A stretch of DNA of 64,000 bases from Streptosporangiaceae bacterium. Its GTDB lineage: Bacteria > Actinomycetota > Actinomycetes > Streptosporangiales > Streptosporangiaceae. Location of the stretch: positions 1-64,000 of the forward strand of contig JAOPYH010000323.1 in assembly GCA_025964715.1 (NCBI GenBank), written 5' to 3'. Below are positions 53,871-62,624 of the stretch, piece after piece. The position numbers and the translations under genes were made by a program. The notes below the pieces were generated by a model, which saw nothing but the letters and a program-made list of their open reading frames with translations, made no database searches and was not told where the DNA came from. Each line of letters opens with the position of its first letter. The first letter of the stretch is position 1.

Positions 53871-55793
53871 TCACCCGATGGTCCGGTGCACGTTCTCCCG
53901 CTCCGCGGGACCAGGTTCGGTGTCGGCGATCCAGGGCCCTGGGATCGACGGGTCGAACACCCCGTCCTCCGCCCACGCGTATTTCCCGTCCAGCAGCCGC
54001 TTGGCGAGCCGGTCGTCCCTCGCGTCGGTGTTGTGCCACAGCTGGTCGAAGAGCACGCCGACACGCAGCCGGGCCTGTGCGCAGAAGGCGTCCGCCAGCT
54101 CGAAGGCCGCGGTGGCCAGGGCCGGGTCGTCCGCCGCGTCTCGGTGGGCGCGAACGCACACCACGCTCATCGCGAACAGCTCGGCGCCGATGTCCACCAT
54201 CCGGCCGAGGAATCCCTGCTTGTACTCCAGCCCGCCCTGCCAGCGGCCGGCCGCGTAGAAGATCGAACGGGCGAGCCTGCGAGAAGCGCGCTCGACATAA
54301 CGCAGGTGTCCCGCCAGCGGTCCGAACTCGGGGTAAGCCCGTGGGCTCTGCCCGGGGCCGACCACGAGGGTGGGGAGCCATGTGGCGTAGAAGCCGGTGG
54401 CCTTGGCCACCGCCCGGGTCTTGCGCCGCGGGGAGGCCTCGGGGTCGATGATGGCGCCGGCCACCGCCAGGTGGGTGTCCACCGCCTCACGGGCGATGAG
54501 CAGACGCATGATCTCCGAGGAACCTTCGAAGATGCGGTTGATGCGAAGATCACGCAGCACCTGCTCCGCGGGCACCCCGCGCTCGCCCCGTGCCGCCAGT
54601 GACTCGGCGGTCTCGTATCCACGGCCGCCGCGGATCTGCACCAGCTCGTCGGCGACCCGGCAGGACATCTCGGAGGCATAGAGCTTGGCGAGCGCCGCCT
54701 CGATGCGGATGTCGTTCCGCTCATCGTCGGCGAGCTGGCTCGACAGGTCGACCATGGCCTCGAGGGCATAGGCGGTCGCGGCGATGAAGGCGAGCTTCTT
54801 GGAGATCGCCTCGTGCCGGCCGATGGGACGGCCCCACTGCACCCTGGCCTTCGACCACTCACGGGCGATCTTGGTGCTCCACTTCGCCGCCGCCGCGCAG
54901 AACGCCGGGAGCGCCAGGCGCCCCGTGTTGAGCGTGGTCAGCGCGATCTTGAGCCCGGCGCCCTCCTTGCCGATGAGGTTGGCGGCCGGCACCCGTACAT
55001 CTTGGAAACGCGTCACGCCGTTCTCTATGCCGCGCAGCCCCATGAAGGCGTTGCGGTTCTCGACCGTGATGCCAGGCGACCGGGCCTCGACCACGAACGC
55101 CGAGATGCCGCCGCGATGTCCCTCGGAGCTCGGCACCCGGGCCATGACCACCAGGAGGTCGGCTATGACGCCGTTGGTGGTCCACAGCTTCACCCCGTTC
55201 AGCACGTACTCGCTGCCGTCCTCGGACGGGACAGCCGTCGTGTGAAGCCGCGCCGGGTCGGATCCGACGTCCGGCTCGGTCAGGAGGAAGGCGCTGATCT
55301 CCTCGACACAGCGTGGCAGGAAGGCAAGCTTCTGCTCCGGGGTGCCGAAGAGCTGGATCGGCTGCGGGACCCCGATCGACTGGTGGGCGGACAGCAGTGC
55401 GCCGAGCGCCGCGTTCGTCGACCCGGCCAGCATGAGCGCGCGGTTGTAGTAGAGATGGCTGAGGCCGAGACCTCCGTACTCCTCGGGGATCTTCATGCCG
55501 AGAGCCCCGATGTCCTTTAACCCTCTGATGACTTTGTCCGGGATGCGCGCCTCCCGCTCGATGGCGACGGGGTCCACCTTGGTGGCGCAGAACTCCCGCA
55601 GCCGGGCGAGGAATCGCTCGCCCTTGTCCCGCGCTTCGGCCGTGGCCCGCGGATGTGGATGGATCAGGTCGAGCCGGAGGTTGCCGAGGAAGAGTTGCCT
55701 GCCGAAACTGGGCAGCCGCCACTCCGCCTCGCGGGCCTCCTCGGCGACCTTGCGTGCGGTGCGTTCGTCTACGGTGCCGGTTGGTCGGTTCAT
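53871..55793 (-). CDS. long-form acyl-CoA dehydrogenase
   Basis: A 640-residue FAD enzyme of the ACAD family, far longer than the usual 380, so it has a C-terminal extension like the very-long-chain ACAD9 type. Start ATG at 55793 with AGGAG five bases upstream. The core shows MKIPEEYGGLGLSHLYYNRA, FLLTEPDVGSDPARLHTTAV and LNGVKLWTTNGVIADLLVVM, the FAD/substrate region FMGLRGIENGVTRFQDVRVP and the base-bearing IRGGRGYETAESLA. It introduces the alpha-beta double bond in acyl-CoA. It pairs by position with the thiolase. Confidence 0.92.
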   Translation of the reverse strand: MNRPTGTVDERTARKVAEEAREAEWRLPSFGRQLFLGNLRLDLIHPHPRATAEARDKGERFLARLREFCATKVDPVAIEREARIPDKVIRGLKDIGALGMKIPEEYGGLGLSHLYYNRALMLAGSTNAALGALLSAHQSIGVPQPIQLFGTPEQKLAFLPRCVEEISAFLLTEPDVGSDPARLHTTAVPSEDGSEYVLNGVKLWTTNGVIADLLVVMARVPSSEGHRGGISAFVVEARSPGITVENRNAFMGLRGIENGVTRFQDVRVPAANLIGKEGAGLKIALTTLNTGRLALPAFCAAAAKWSTKIAREWSKARVQWGRPIGRHEAISKKLAFIAATAYALEAMVDLSSQLADDERNDIRIEAALAKLYASEMSCRVADELVQIRGGRGYETAESLAARGERGVPAEQVLRDLRINRIFEGSSEIMRLLIAREAVDTHLAVAGAIIDPEASPRRKTRAVAKATGFYATWLPTLVVGPGQSPRAYPEFGPLAGHLRYVERASRRLARSIFYAAGRWQGGLEYKQGFLGRMVDIGAELFAMSVVCVRAHRDAADDPALATAAFELADAFCAQARLRVGVLFDQLWHNTDARDDRLAKRLLDGKYAWAEDGVFDPSIPGPWIADTEPGPAERENVHRTIG

Positions 55794-56032
55794 GTCACTC
55801 CTCATGCCGGATGTCGCATGGGTCGTGTCGGTCCGATGAAGTTACTCAGGAGTTATACCCGCGAGTAGTCGGGTGAATTCACTTCTCCGCCCGGGCACCG
55901 TGACGCGCGAGTTGATCTGACGTTGCCGTACAGGGCTCGGCTCCCGGTAGTGTTGCCGGATGCCCGGGCCACGCCGGCGGATGCGCGGCAGACTCTCGGC
56001 CGGCCGAAGAGTGCACTGAGCGAGCGGAACCT

Positions 56033-56851
56033 ATGCAGTCAGCACCGAAGAAGAACATCGTCGCCCGTAGCCTCGTGAACCTGCTCGGCAGCCGCGAGCC
56101 GACCACCCGCATGGGCCCGACCCCCGGTGATGGGGAGATCGTGCAGCCGGCGGCCGGGGAGGGCGCACTCGAGAACCACCTCGGTGGTGACGAGGCCCGC
56201 AACTACCGCCAGTACGAGTACGACATGGTGGCCCCGCACGTCGGGCGGTCTCTCCTGGAGGTCGGATCCGGTCTCGGCCACTTCTCCGAGCAGTTCGCGG
56301 GCCGGCTCGATTATCTGGTGGTCAGTGACAACGACCCCTTCTGTGTCGAGCAGCTGCGCAAGCGCTATGAAGCCGATGAAGACGTCGAAGTGCTGGACCT
56401 GGCCCTGCCCGCTGACATCAAGATCAAGCGCAAGGTCGACACGGTCATCATGATGAACGTCCTCGAGCACATCCAGGACGACGTCCAGGCCCTCAAGGAT
56501 CTGGCCTCCATCATGGAACCGGGCGGCAGGATCATCATCTGGGTGCCCGGATACATGCAGCTGTACGGCGAGTTCGACCGCAAGGTCGGGCACGTCACCC
56601 GCTACAGTCCCAGCACCCTGGGAGCCTCCGTGAAGGCGGCCGGGCTCGAGCCCGAGGTGCTCAAGCCGATCAACTTCCTGGGCGGTATCGCCTGGTGGCT
56701 TGCCGTGCGTCGCGGCGGAGCCGGTTACCCCGACCCGCGGCTGGTGAAGATCTACGACCGTACGGTCGTCCCCACCACCCGGGCCATCGAGCGCGTCCTG
56801 CGGCCGCCGTTCGGCCAGACCGTCTTCTGCGTCGCGCGCGTGCCGCGCTGA
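56033..56851 (+). CDS. class I SAM-dependent methyltransferase
   Basis: A 272-residue protein. Motif I is LLEVGSGLGHFSEQF (SAM loop), followed by VVSDNDPFCVEQL (acidic loop), VIMMNVLEHIQDDVQALKDL and IMEPGGRIIIWVPG. The N-terminal 45 residues look unstructured and proline-rich. Proteins of this type methylate sugars, lipids or secondary metabolites; the acceptor is unknown. The 240-bp gap to the acyl-CoA dehydrogenase holds no gene, only an ACCCG/CGGGT inverted repeat around 55858-55875. Confidence 0.85.
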   Translation: MQSAPKKNIVARSLVNLLGSREPTTRMGPTPGDGEIVQPAAGEGALENHLGGDEARNYRQYEYDMVAPHVGRSLLEVGSGLGHFSEQFAGRLDYLVVSDNDPFCVEQLRKRYEADEDVEVLDLALPADIKIKRKVDTVIMMNVLEHIQDDVQALKDLASIMEPGGRIIIWVPGYMQLYGEFDRKVGHVTRYSPSTLGASVKAAGLEPEVLKPINFLGGIAWWLAVRRGGAGYPDPRLVKIYDRTVVPTTRAIERVLRPPFGQTVFCVARVPR

Positions 56852-57159
56852 GCCCGGTCGGCGTTCCGGCACCACGCGGCGGAAAATAGGTACCCCCATC
56901 GGGCATCATCCCGATGTCCGTAACGGGCCCGCGGCCGGATACTCCTCAGTGACCAGGTGGGTCGCCGGCCGGCTCGGTGCCGAGGGTACCCGTATGCATC
57001 CTCGTTTCCAGGCACCCGACCGGCCGCTGCTGGAGTCCCACGTGGTCTGCCGGTTCGGTGGCGGGAGCGTGGGAGGGGAGGCTCCCGCCACCGAATCCCC
57101 GTCGACCGCCGCGTGCTCGGCGGGTGTAGCCGATGCGTAACTGTGGAATAGCTCTCCGC
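56852..57159. other. intergenic region without a convincing gene
   Basis: 308 bases between the methyltransferase and the alanine-rich protein. A plus-strand frame from about 56949 (MTRWVAGRLGAEGTRMHPRF) ends at 57140 with poor codon bias and no domain. Nothing else is evident. Confidence 0.4.
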
Positions 57160-57846
57160 ATGACTGATCGTCACAGTGAGAGCTCAGTGGCCACCGGATC
57201 TGTGAAGTCCGCACCCGCCGGCCGGCAGAGGCCGGCGCGCCGCTCGAACGACGCGGCGGCGGCGCGGGCCTCGTCAGTGGCGACCAAGCTCACGGCCGCG
57301 GTCACCAAGGTGGTGTGGACCGCCACGTTCATGCCCTCCTGGGCGCGCACCATGTCGTCGGCCGCGATGGTGATGAACAAGGCCGCCGATGTCATGGCGG
57401 CCACGGCCAAGGCACTCGACACGGCCGCCGCGACGATGGGAAGGGCGAGATCCGCGGCGCCGCCCGAGGAGACACCGGCGGCGCAGCCCGTACGCTCCGT
57501 GAGTCCCCGGCGTGGGACGGTGCCACCGGACGCGCAGCAAACGGCCCCCGCCGCGGCAAAGCCTCCCGTCACCGCGAAGAAGAGCGCAGTGATGAGACCG
57601 AAGGCCGAGGGGAAGCCGGTCCCGCGAGGCCCTGTCAAGGCCCGGACCGCCAAGCCGAAGCCCACGGAACCGGTGGCGCTCGAACCGCTGCCCGGTCTCG
57701 GTGAGCCCACCCCGGCCGTCACGTCGGCGGGCGCGCCCCTCCTGCCGCCGGCCGTGCTGGACGGCGAGCCCCTGTCCGACCTCGTGGATCCGAAGGCTCC
57801 TGGCCGGCACCCGGGCCACGGAGATCAGCGCCCGGGCCACGGCTGA
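57160..57846 (+). CDS. Ala/Pro/Lys-rich low-complexity protein
   Basis: A 228-residue protein from ATG 57160 (MTDRHSESSVATGSVKSAPA). The middle is alanine-rich and helical (VMNKAADVMAATAKALDTAA) and the C-terminal half is an unstructured Lys/Pro/Ala tail (KPPVTAKKSAVMRPKAEGKP, KARTAKPKPTEP). That composition resembles histone-H1-like or polyhydroxyalkanoate-granule (phasin) proteins; neither is proven. The plus-strand frame has the expected high third-position G/C and is preferred over the antisense frame. It overlaps the terminator that follows. Confidence 0.6.
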   Translation: MTDRHSESSVATGSVKSAPAGRQRPARRSNDAAAARASSVATKLTAAVTKVVWTATFMPSWARTMSSAAMVMNKAADVMAATAKALDTAAATMGRARSAAPPEETPAAQPVRSVSPRRGTVPPDAQQTAPAAAKPPVTAKKSAVMRPKAEGKPVPRGPVKARTAKPKPTEPVALEPLPGLGEPTPAVTSAGAPLLPPAVLDGEPLSDLVDPKAPGRHPGHGDQRPGHG

Positions 57847-57875
57847 TCTTCGACCAACACGGCGTGGCCCGGGCG
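57829..57875. terminator. bidirectional terminator between the Ala-rich gene and argS
   Basis: CGCCCGGGCCACG (57829-57841) pairs perfectly with CGTGGCCCGGGCG (57863-57875), a 13-bp stem with a 21-nt loop. It covers the stop codon of the Ala-rich gene and lies 18 bases from the argS stop. Confidence 0.85.
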
Positions 57876-57893
57876 AGGACCAGCGGCGGGCCG

Positions 57894-59639
57894 CTACATG
57901 CGTTCCGGCGCGGTGACGCCGAGCAGGTCGAGTCCCTGGACGAGCGTGTCCAGCGTCAGCGCGCAGAGGGCGAGCCGTGACGCGCGTACGCCCTGCTCGA
58001 CCCCGGCCTTGAGCACCGGGCAGGTCTCATAGAACGTGGTGAAGGCGGACGCGAGGTCGAAGATGTAGGCGCAGAGCCGGTGCGGCTCGGCGGTCTGGCC
58101 CGCGAGTTCGACGGCCGCACCGAAGCCGAGCAGCCGGAGCGCCAGAGCCCGCTCTGCGGCCTCGCCGATGATGATCGGTCCCGGCGTCTCCGCCGGGTCG
58201 ACAGCGCCCTTGCGGAAGATCGAGCGGATCCGGGCGGTGGCGTACTGCAGGTATGGGCCGGTGTTGCCCTTGAAGGGGACCATGCGGTCGAAGTCGAAGA
58301 CGTACTCACTGTCCAGTGCCACCGAGAGGTCGGCGTACTTGACAGCGCCCATGCCCACCGTCTCGACGATGTCCTGCCGGGCTCCCGCGTCGAACGGCTT
58401 GTCGTGCTCGATCTTGTCGAACTCCTGGCCGGCGCGCTCCACCGCCTCGTCGAGGAGCGCGCTGAGCTTCACCGTGCCGCCCGCCCGGGTCCGCAGGATC
58501 TTGCCGTCCGTACCGAGCACGTTGCCGATCTGGGCGTGCTCGAGGCTGACGTTCTCGGGCACCCATCCGGCCATGCGGGCCACCGCGAAGGCCATCTGGA
58601 AGTGCAGCCCCTGAGCCGAGCCGACCACGTAGATGACCCGGTCGACCTTGAGGTCGTCCACCCGGTACCGAATGGTCGCGAGGTCGCTCGTCGAGTAGTT
58701 GTAGCCGCCGTCCCGCTTGCGGATGATCACCGGCAGCGGCTCGCCCTCACGGCCGGTGAACCCGGGCGGGAACGCGCACAGGGCACCGTCGCTGATGACC
58801 GCGACGCCCTTGTCCTCGAGCTCGGCGGCCGTGGGCGCCAGCATGTCGTTGTAGAAGCTCTCACCGCGAATGTGCTCGTCGGTGAGGCTGACGCCGAGCC
58901 GGCCGTAGATTCGGTGGAGGTATTCCTTGGACAGGTCGACCAGCTTGTGCCAGTGCCTCAGGGTGTCGGCGTCGCCGCCCTGCAGCTTCACCACCCGTTC
59001 CCGTGCCCGCTCGGCGAACGCGGGATCGGTGTCGAACTGGACCCGGGCGGCCTGGTAGAAGGTGTTCGGGTCCGTCTCGAGCAGCTTGGCCTCCGCGGAC
59101 TCCTCGCCGACCTCCAGCAGGCGCTCGATGAGCATGCCGAACGGGGTGCCCCAGTCGCCGAGGTGGTTGTCGCGCACGACCCTATGGCCGAGGAACTCCA
59201 GGATCCGCGCGATCGCGTCCCCGACGATCGTCGTGCGCAGGTGCGCGACGTGCATCTCCTTGGCCACGTTCGGCGAGGAGTATTCGACGACCACCTGCTG
59301 GGGTTCGTCGGCCTCGGGCACGGCCAGCCGCTCGTCGCCGTGCATGGCCTCGGCCTGCTGTGCGATCCAGGTGTCGGTCAGGGTGAGGTTGATGAAGCCG
59401 GGTCCACTGACCTCCAGCCCCGTGCAGAGGTCGCCGACCTCGAGATTGGCCACGATCTCGTTCGCCAGGTCTCGCGGCTTTCGGCCCAGCTTCTTGGCCA
59501 GTGGCAGAGCCACATTGGCCTGGAAGTCGGCGAACTGCGACGGCCGGATGACCGGGTCGGTGTCCGCGTACTCCTGTCCGAAGGCGGCGGCGAGCGCGGC
59601 CTGGACACGGGCGGCGAGAACGAGTTGCGGATCGGGCAT
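57894..59639 (-). CDS. argS: arginyl-tRNA synthetase
   Basis: A 581-residue class I aminoacyl-tRNA synthetase that charges tRNA-Arg. The HIGH-like motif is SSPNVAKEMHVAHLRTTIVG, with HVAH in place of HIGH, as in many ArgS. The N-terminal Arg_S domain (1-90) recognises the D-loop. The C-terminal anticodon-binding domain ends in LDLLGVTAPERM, a classic ArgS end. Length is normal. It is 71 bases downstream of plsX on the same strand. Confidence 0.97.
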   Translation of the reverse strand: MPDPQLVLAARVQAALAAAFGQEYADTDPVIRPSQFADFQANVALPLAKKLGRKPRDLANEIVANLEVGDLCTGLEVSGPGFINLTLTDTWIAQQAEAMHGDERLAVPEADEPQQVVVEYSSPNVAKEMHVAHLRTTIVGDAIARILEFLGHRVVRDNHLGDWGTPFGMLIERLLEVGEESAEAKLLETDPNTFYQAARVQFDTDPAFAERARERVVKLQGGDADTLRHWHKLVDLSKEYLHRIYGRLGVSLTDEHIRGESFYNDMLAPTAAELEDKGVAVISDGALCAFPPGFTGREGEPLPVIIRKRDGGYNYSTSDLATIRYRVDDLKVDRVIYVVGSAQGLHFQMAFAVARMAGWVPENVSLEHAQIGNVLGTDGKILRTRAGGTVKLSALLDEAVERAGQEFDKIEHDKPFDAGARQDIVETVGMGAVKYADLSVALDSEYVFDFDRMVPFKGNTGPYLQYATARIRSIFRKGAVDPAETPGPIIIGEAAERALALRLLGFGAAVELAGQTAEPHRLCAYIFDLASAFTTFYETCPVLKAGVEQGVRASRLALCALTLDTLVQGLDLLGVTAPERM

Positions 59640-59710
59640 GCTCCAAGGTTATCGGCGCTCGGGGCAGCTCACGCTCGTGATCTCGCAGTTGTCCGGGATC
59701 GCGGAGCGGA

Positions 59711-60805
59711 TCAGTCCGCGAGGGCCTGCTCGTCGGCGTCCGGGGGGCACGGCTGCTCGCGGTCGCCGTGCCGCCGGCCGAACCGCGAGGGTTTCGTGGC
59801 GGAGACCTGCTCGCGGATCCGTTCCACGATGTCTCCGGCCACGAGGTCGTGGGCGAGCAGGCATGCCGAGGTGATGGCCCTGGCGTCGGACGCGCCGTGT
59901 GCGATCACCACTGTGCCGTTCAGGCCGAGCAGCACCCCGCCGCCATAGGTGCCCGAGTCGAGGCGGTCGCGCATCTGCCGCAGGGGCCGGCGCTGCATCA
60001 TCGCGCCCATCTTGGCCCGCCTGCTCGAAGCGATCGCGGCCTGTACCTCGTCGAACGCCAGCTTCACCGCGCCCTCGATCGTCTTGAGCGCCACATTGCC
60101 GGTGAAGCCGTCCGTGACCACCACGTCGACCTTGCCCGCGAGCAGGTCGTCACCCTCGATGTTCCCGGTGAACTCGATTCCCGGATGGCCGGCGCTGAGC
60201 AGCTCGTGGGTCCGCCGGACGAGTTTGTTGCCCTTGCCCGGCTCGGCGCCGATGCTCAGCAGGCCCACTCTCGGGCGCTCCACGCCGAGCCGCACCTGCG
60301 CGTAGGCAGTGCCGAGCGCGGCGAACTGCACCAGCGTCTCCGGTTTCACATCCGCTGTCGCCCCGGCGTCCAGCAACACCGTCGGCCGCGGCCGGGTCGG
60401 GAGCGTGACCGCGATCGCCGGGCGCATCACGCCGTGCTGTCCGCGCAGCCGCAACCGGGACGTGGCGACGACCCCGGCGGTGGTCCCGGCCGATACGAGA
60501 GCCGAGGCCTTGTTCTGCCGGATCAGGTGGCAGGCGATGGCGACGGAGGAGCGCGGTTTGCGCCAGCTGGCGAGCGCCCCCTCGTCCATGGCCAGCGCCT
60601 CGTCGGTGTGCGCGATCTGGATCTCGTCGCCGATCCCGAGCCGGTCGAGCTGCCGCCTGATCCGCGGGGCCTCGCCGACGAGGATCAGCCGGATGCCGTG
60701 CTCGCGCACCGCCGCCGCCGCACCGGCGATGATCTCGTCGGGGGAGTGGTCGCCGCCCATCGTGTCCACGGCCACGGGCCCGGGAGGTACGGCGCTGCCG
60801 GGCAT
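59711..60805 (-). CDS. plsX: phosphate acyltransferase PlsX
   Basis: A 364-residue enzyme that makes acyl-phosphate from acyl-ACP for phospholipid synthesis. Start ATG at 60805 (MPGSAVPPGPVAVDTMGGDH) with AGGAG eight bases upstream. PlsX features: VAVDTMGGDHSPDEIIAGAA, ALVSAGTTAGVVATSRLRLR, the loop LLSIGAEPGKGNKLVRRTHE and VVVTDGFTGNVALKTIEGAV. It is not next to rpmF or fab genes, the common context, so this may be a second plsX in the genome. It precedes argS. Confidence 0.92.
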   Translation of the reverse strand: MPGSAVPPGPVAVDTMGGDHSPDEIIAGAAAAVREHGIRLILVGEAPRIRRQLDRLGIGDEIQIAHTDEALAMDEGALASWRKPRSSVAIACHLIRQNKASALVSAGTTAGVVATSRLRLRGQHGVMRPAIAVTLPTRPRPTVLLDAGATADVKPETLVQFAALGTAYAQVRLGVERPRVGLLSIGAEPGKGNKLVRRTHELLSAGHPGIEFTGNIEGDDLLAGKVDVVVTDGFTGNVALKTIEGAVKLAFDEVQAAIASSRRAKMGAMMQRRPLRQMRDRLDSGTYGGGVLLGLNGTVVIAHGASDARAITSACLLAHDLVAGDIVERIREQVSATKPSRFGRRHGDREQPCPPDADEQALAD

Positions 60806-60912
60806 GCGGGGCTCCTGGATCAGGGAGGAAAGGGTGTCAGCGCCGATGGTGCGCCTCAAAGCATCGTAGGGCCACCGGCCTTTCCCCTGATCACGGGTCG
60901 AAACGTGGGGCG

Positions 60913-61305
60913 TCAGTCCTTCTTGCGGCAGTCCGGGCCGAGGCAGTGGGCGTTCTGCACCACAGGCCGGCCGTTCACCAGGATCGTGAAGTACTCCTCC
61001 TTGACCCGGTCCTCGGCGGCGCCGAGGACCTGCACCCTCTTGTTGTCAGTGGTCTTGCCAAGGCAACTGACCCGCATCCGGCGCTTGGTGAAGCCCGGCA
61101 TGTTGTCACAGGCCAACGGGTTCGCCAGATAATGGCCCCGGGAGCGCAGTTCATCGCCGGCGATCGCCGGCGTCGCGGCGAGCAGCGACGCTTGCGTCTT
61201 GTGTCGCAGTTCTCGGCCCCCGAAGATCACTAGTAGCGCGAAGACGGCCGCACAGATGGTCCCGATGCCGATGAGGGCCACGAGAGCGGCGACGGAATTT
61301 CTCAC
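60913..61305 (-). CDS. membrane-anchored paralog of the DUF998-operon lipoprotein
   Basis: A 130-residue protein from GTG 61305 (VRNSVAALVALIG); GTG 61323 and 61341 are in frame and lie in a duplicated 18-bp start region. One N-terminal helix (VAALVALIGIGTICAAVFAL then LVIFGG) anchors it. The exported part has a DUF4333-like shape and ends in FTILVNGRPVVQNAHCLGPD then CRKKD. The end aligns with the lipoprotein gene 88 bases upstream (ITVSGREVLRKACLGLGCDK), so the two are diverged tandem paralogs. Function unknown. Confidence 0.65.
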   Translation of the reverse strand: MRNSVAALVALIGIGTICAAVFALLVIFGGRELRHKTQASLLAATPAIAGDELRSRGHYLANPLACDNMPGFTKRRMRVSCLGKTTDNKRVQVLGAAEDRVKEEYFTILVNGRPVVQNAHCLGPDCRKKD

Positions 61306-61336
61306 AGTGCCTAGCTTTCTCACACTGCCTAGCGTT
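61301..61336. repeat. 18-bp direct duplication over the start of the paralog gene
   Basis: CTCACAGTGCCTAGCTTT (61301-61318) and CTCACACTGCCTAGCGTT (61319-61336) differ at two positions. Read on the gene strand, each copy holds an AGGCA-type ribosome site and a GTGAG start, so the translation start has been duplicated in frame. Confidence 0.8.
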
Positions 61337-61392
61337 GCCACAAACGACGCGGCTCGCCCGTCCCGCCGGGCGAGTTTTCCGCCGAATTGACC

Positions 61393-61755
61393 TCAGCGGG
61401 CCGTGCTCTTGTCGCAGCCCAGGCCGAGACAGGCCTTGCGCAGCACTTCACGGCCGGAGACCGTGATGACGAACTCCTGCCGTGGATTGCGCGTGTTCGC
61501 GCTCGTCGCGATCCCCGTGACGGTCACCGGCTGCCCGCCGGCTGTGCGCCCCGTGCAGTTCACCCGCACGACGGCCATCGTGTTGCTCTTCGGCAGCGCA
61601 CAGGCGATCGTGCCGGTCACCCGGTAGCCGAGCCTGCCGAGCTCCGTCTTGGCCCCCGTCGCGGTGGCGTTGGCGAACGCCTTCTCCGAGATCCCCTCCA
61701 TGACGCCGCAGCCGCACAGGCTGAGTACCAGCAGGATCAGCGTCACGATTCTCAT
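61393..61755 (-). CDS. small lipoprotein (DUF4333-like)
   Basis: A 120-residue exported lipoprotein. The signal MRIVTLILLVLSLCGCGVME carries a lipobox with the acylated Cys at 14 or 16. The body has LGYRVTGTIACALPKSNTMA, VRVNCTGRTAGGQPVTVTG and the end ITVSGREVLRKACLGLGCDK. The Cys-rich end and a C-x-x-P start strand fit the DUF4333 family. Its ATG overlaps the hydrolase stop (ATGA), so translation is coupled. The downstream membrane-anchored protein is its paralog. Confidence 0.75.
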   Translation of the reverse strand: MRIVTLILLVLSLCGCGVMEGISEKAFANATATGAKTELGRLGYRVTGTIACALPKSNTMAVVRVNCTGRTAGGQPVTVTGIATSANTRNPRQEFVITVSGREVLRKACLGLGCDKSTAR

Positions 61756-62624
61756 GACACTCCCCTCGCGCCGTGCGCGGTGACGTGGGCCACCGCATCC
61801 GCTACCGCGTCCGGTCGGTCCAGCTGCACCATGTGGAACGAGTCGGCCACGAGGTCCTGCCGGCCGTGCGGACTCATCGCGGCAAGCTCCGCATGGCAGG
61901 CGGTCCAGCTACGCGCCTCGTCCGCCGAGGACAGGTCGCCCAGTGCGGTGAGCACCACGAGCGGGAGCGCGGCGAGGCTCCGTCGCCCCCGCAGGCGCGC
62001 CAGGTCGACGGCCATCTCGCGGTAGGCGGCGTTCTCCGCCAGCACGGTGCCGATCACGTCCCCGCGTCCGTACACCGCACGTATGACCCGTTCAGGGGCC
62101 ACCGGGCCGCTTCTGCTGACCGTGCGGAGCACGCGGTGGTAGGCCCAGGGTCCGATGACCGTGGCGGCCCCGGTGACCTCGGTCAGGGTCCCGAACAGCC
62201 GCGCCACCGGGGCGATGACCGCGGACATCCGTACGGTGTGCCTGAGGGAGCCCTCACAGCTCGGATCGACGAGAACCAGCCCGGCGACGAGGTCCGGGCG
62301 AAGCCGGGCGAGCGCCTCCGCGTGGAAGGCCGCGACCGAGTGAGCGAGCACCATCACAGGGGCGCCGGCCCACTCGGCCAGCCTGGCCAGCAGGTCCGTC
62401 TCCCCGCGCAGGCTGGGCGCCGCCCGGTGTCCGGCCGGGCTGGCCCCCAGGCCGGGCCGGTCGAAGCAGATGATCCGGTGGCGGTCTCGCAACAGGTTCA
62501 CGACCGGCTCCCAGTCGAACCAGGCCCCGCCGAGCCCGGAGCTCAGCAACAGTGGCGTGCCGTCCGCCCGTCCCGTCTCGACGACGTGGACGGGATGCCC
62601 GTTGATCTCCACCAGCCGGATCAT
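61752..62624 (-). CDS. alpha/beta-fold hydrolase
   Basis: A 290-residue hydrolase: oxyanion region LLLSSGLGGAWFDWEPVVNL, nucleophile elbow VLAHSVAAFHAEAL with Ser in AHSVA in place of the usual GHSMG, the acid in VVLTALGDLSSADE and catalytic His in SFHMVQLDRPDAV. The start ATG at 62624 overlaps the DUF998 stop by four bases (ATGA), and its own stop overlaps the lipoprotein start in the same way. The substrate is unknown; the membrane setting suggests a lipid or cell-wall ester. Confidence 0.88.
   Translation of the reverse strand: MIRLVEINGHPVHVVETGRADGTPLLLSSGLGGAWFDWEPVVNLLRDRHRIICFDRPGLGASPAGHRAAPSLRGETDLLARLAEWAGAPVMVLAHSVAAFHAEALARLRPDLVAGLVLVDPSCEGSLRHTVRMSAVIAPVARLFGTLTEVTGAATVIGPWAYHRVLRTVSRSGPVAPERVIRAVYGRGDVIGTVLAENAAYREMAVDLARLRGRRSLAALPLVVLTALGDLSSADEARSWTACHAELAAMSPHGRQDLVADSFHMVQLDRPDAVADAVAHVTAHGARGVS

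Noticed and set aside
57171-57722. minus-strand membrane-like protein opposite the Ala-rich gene
   Set aside because: The plus-strand frame has better codon bias and a typical Lys/Pro tail; the reverse hydrophobicity comes from Ala-rich codons read backwards.
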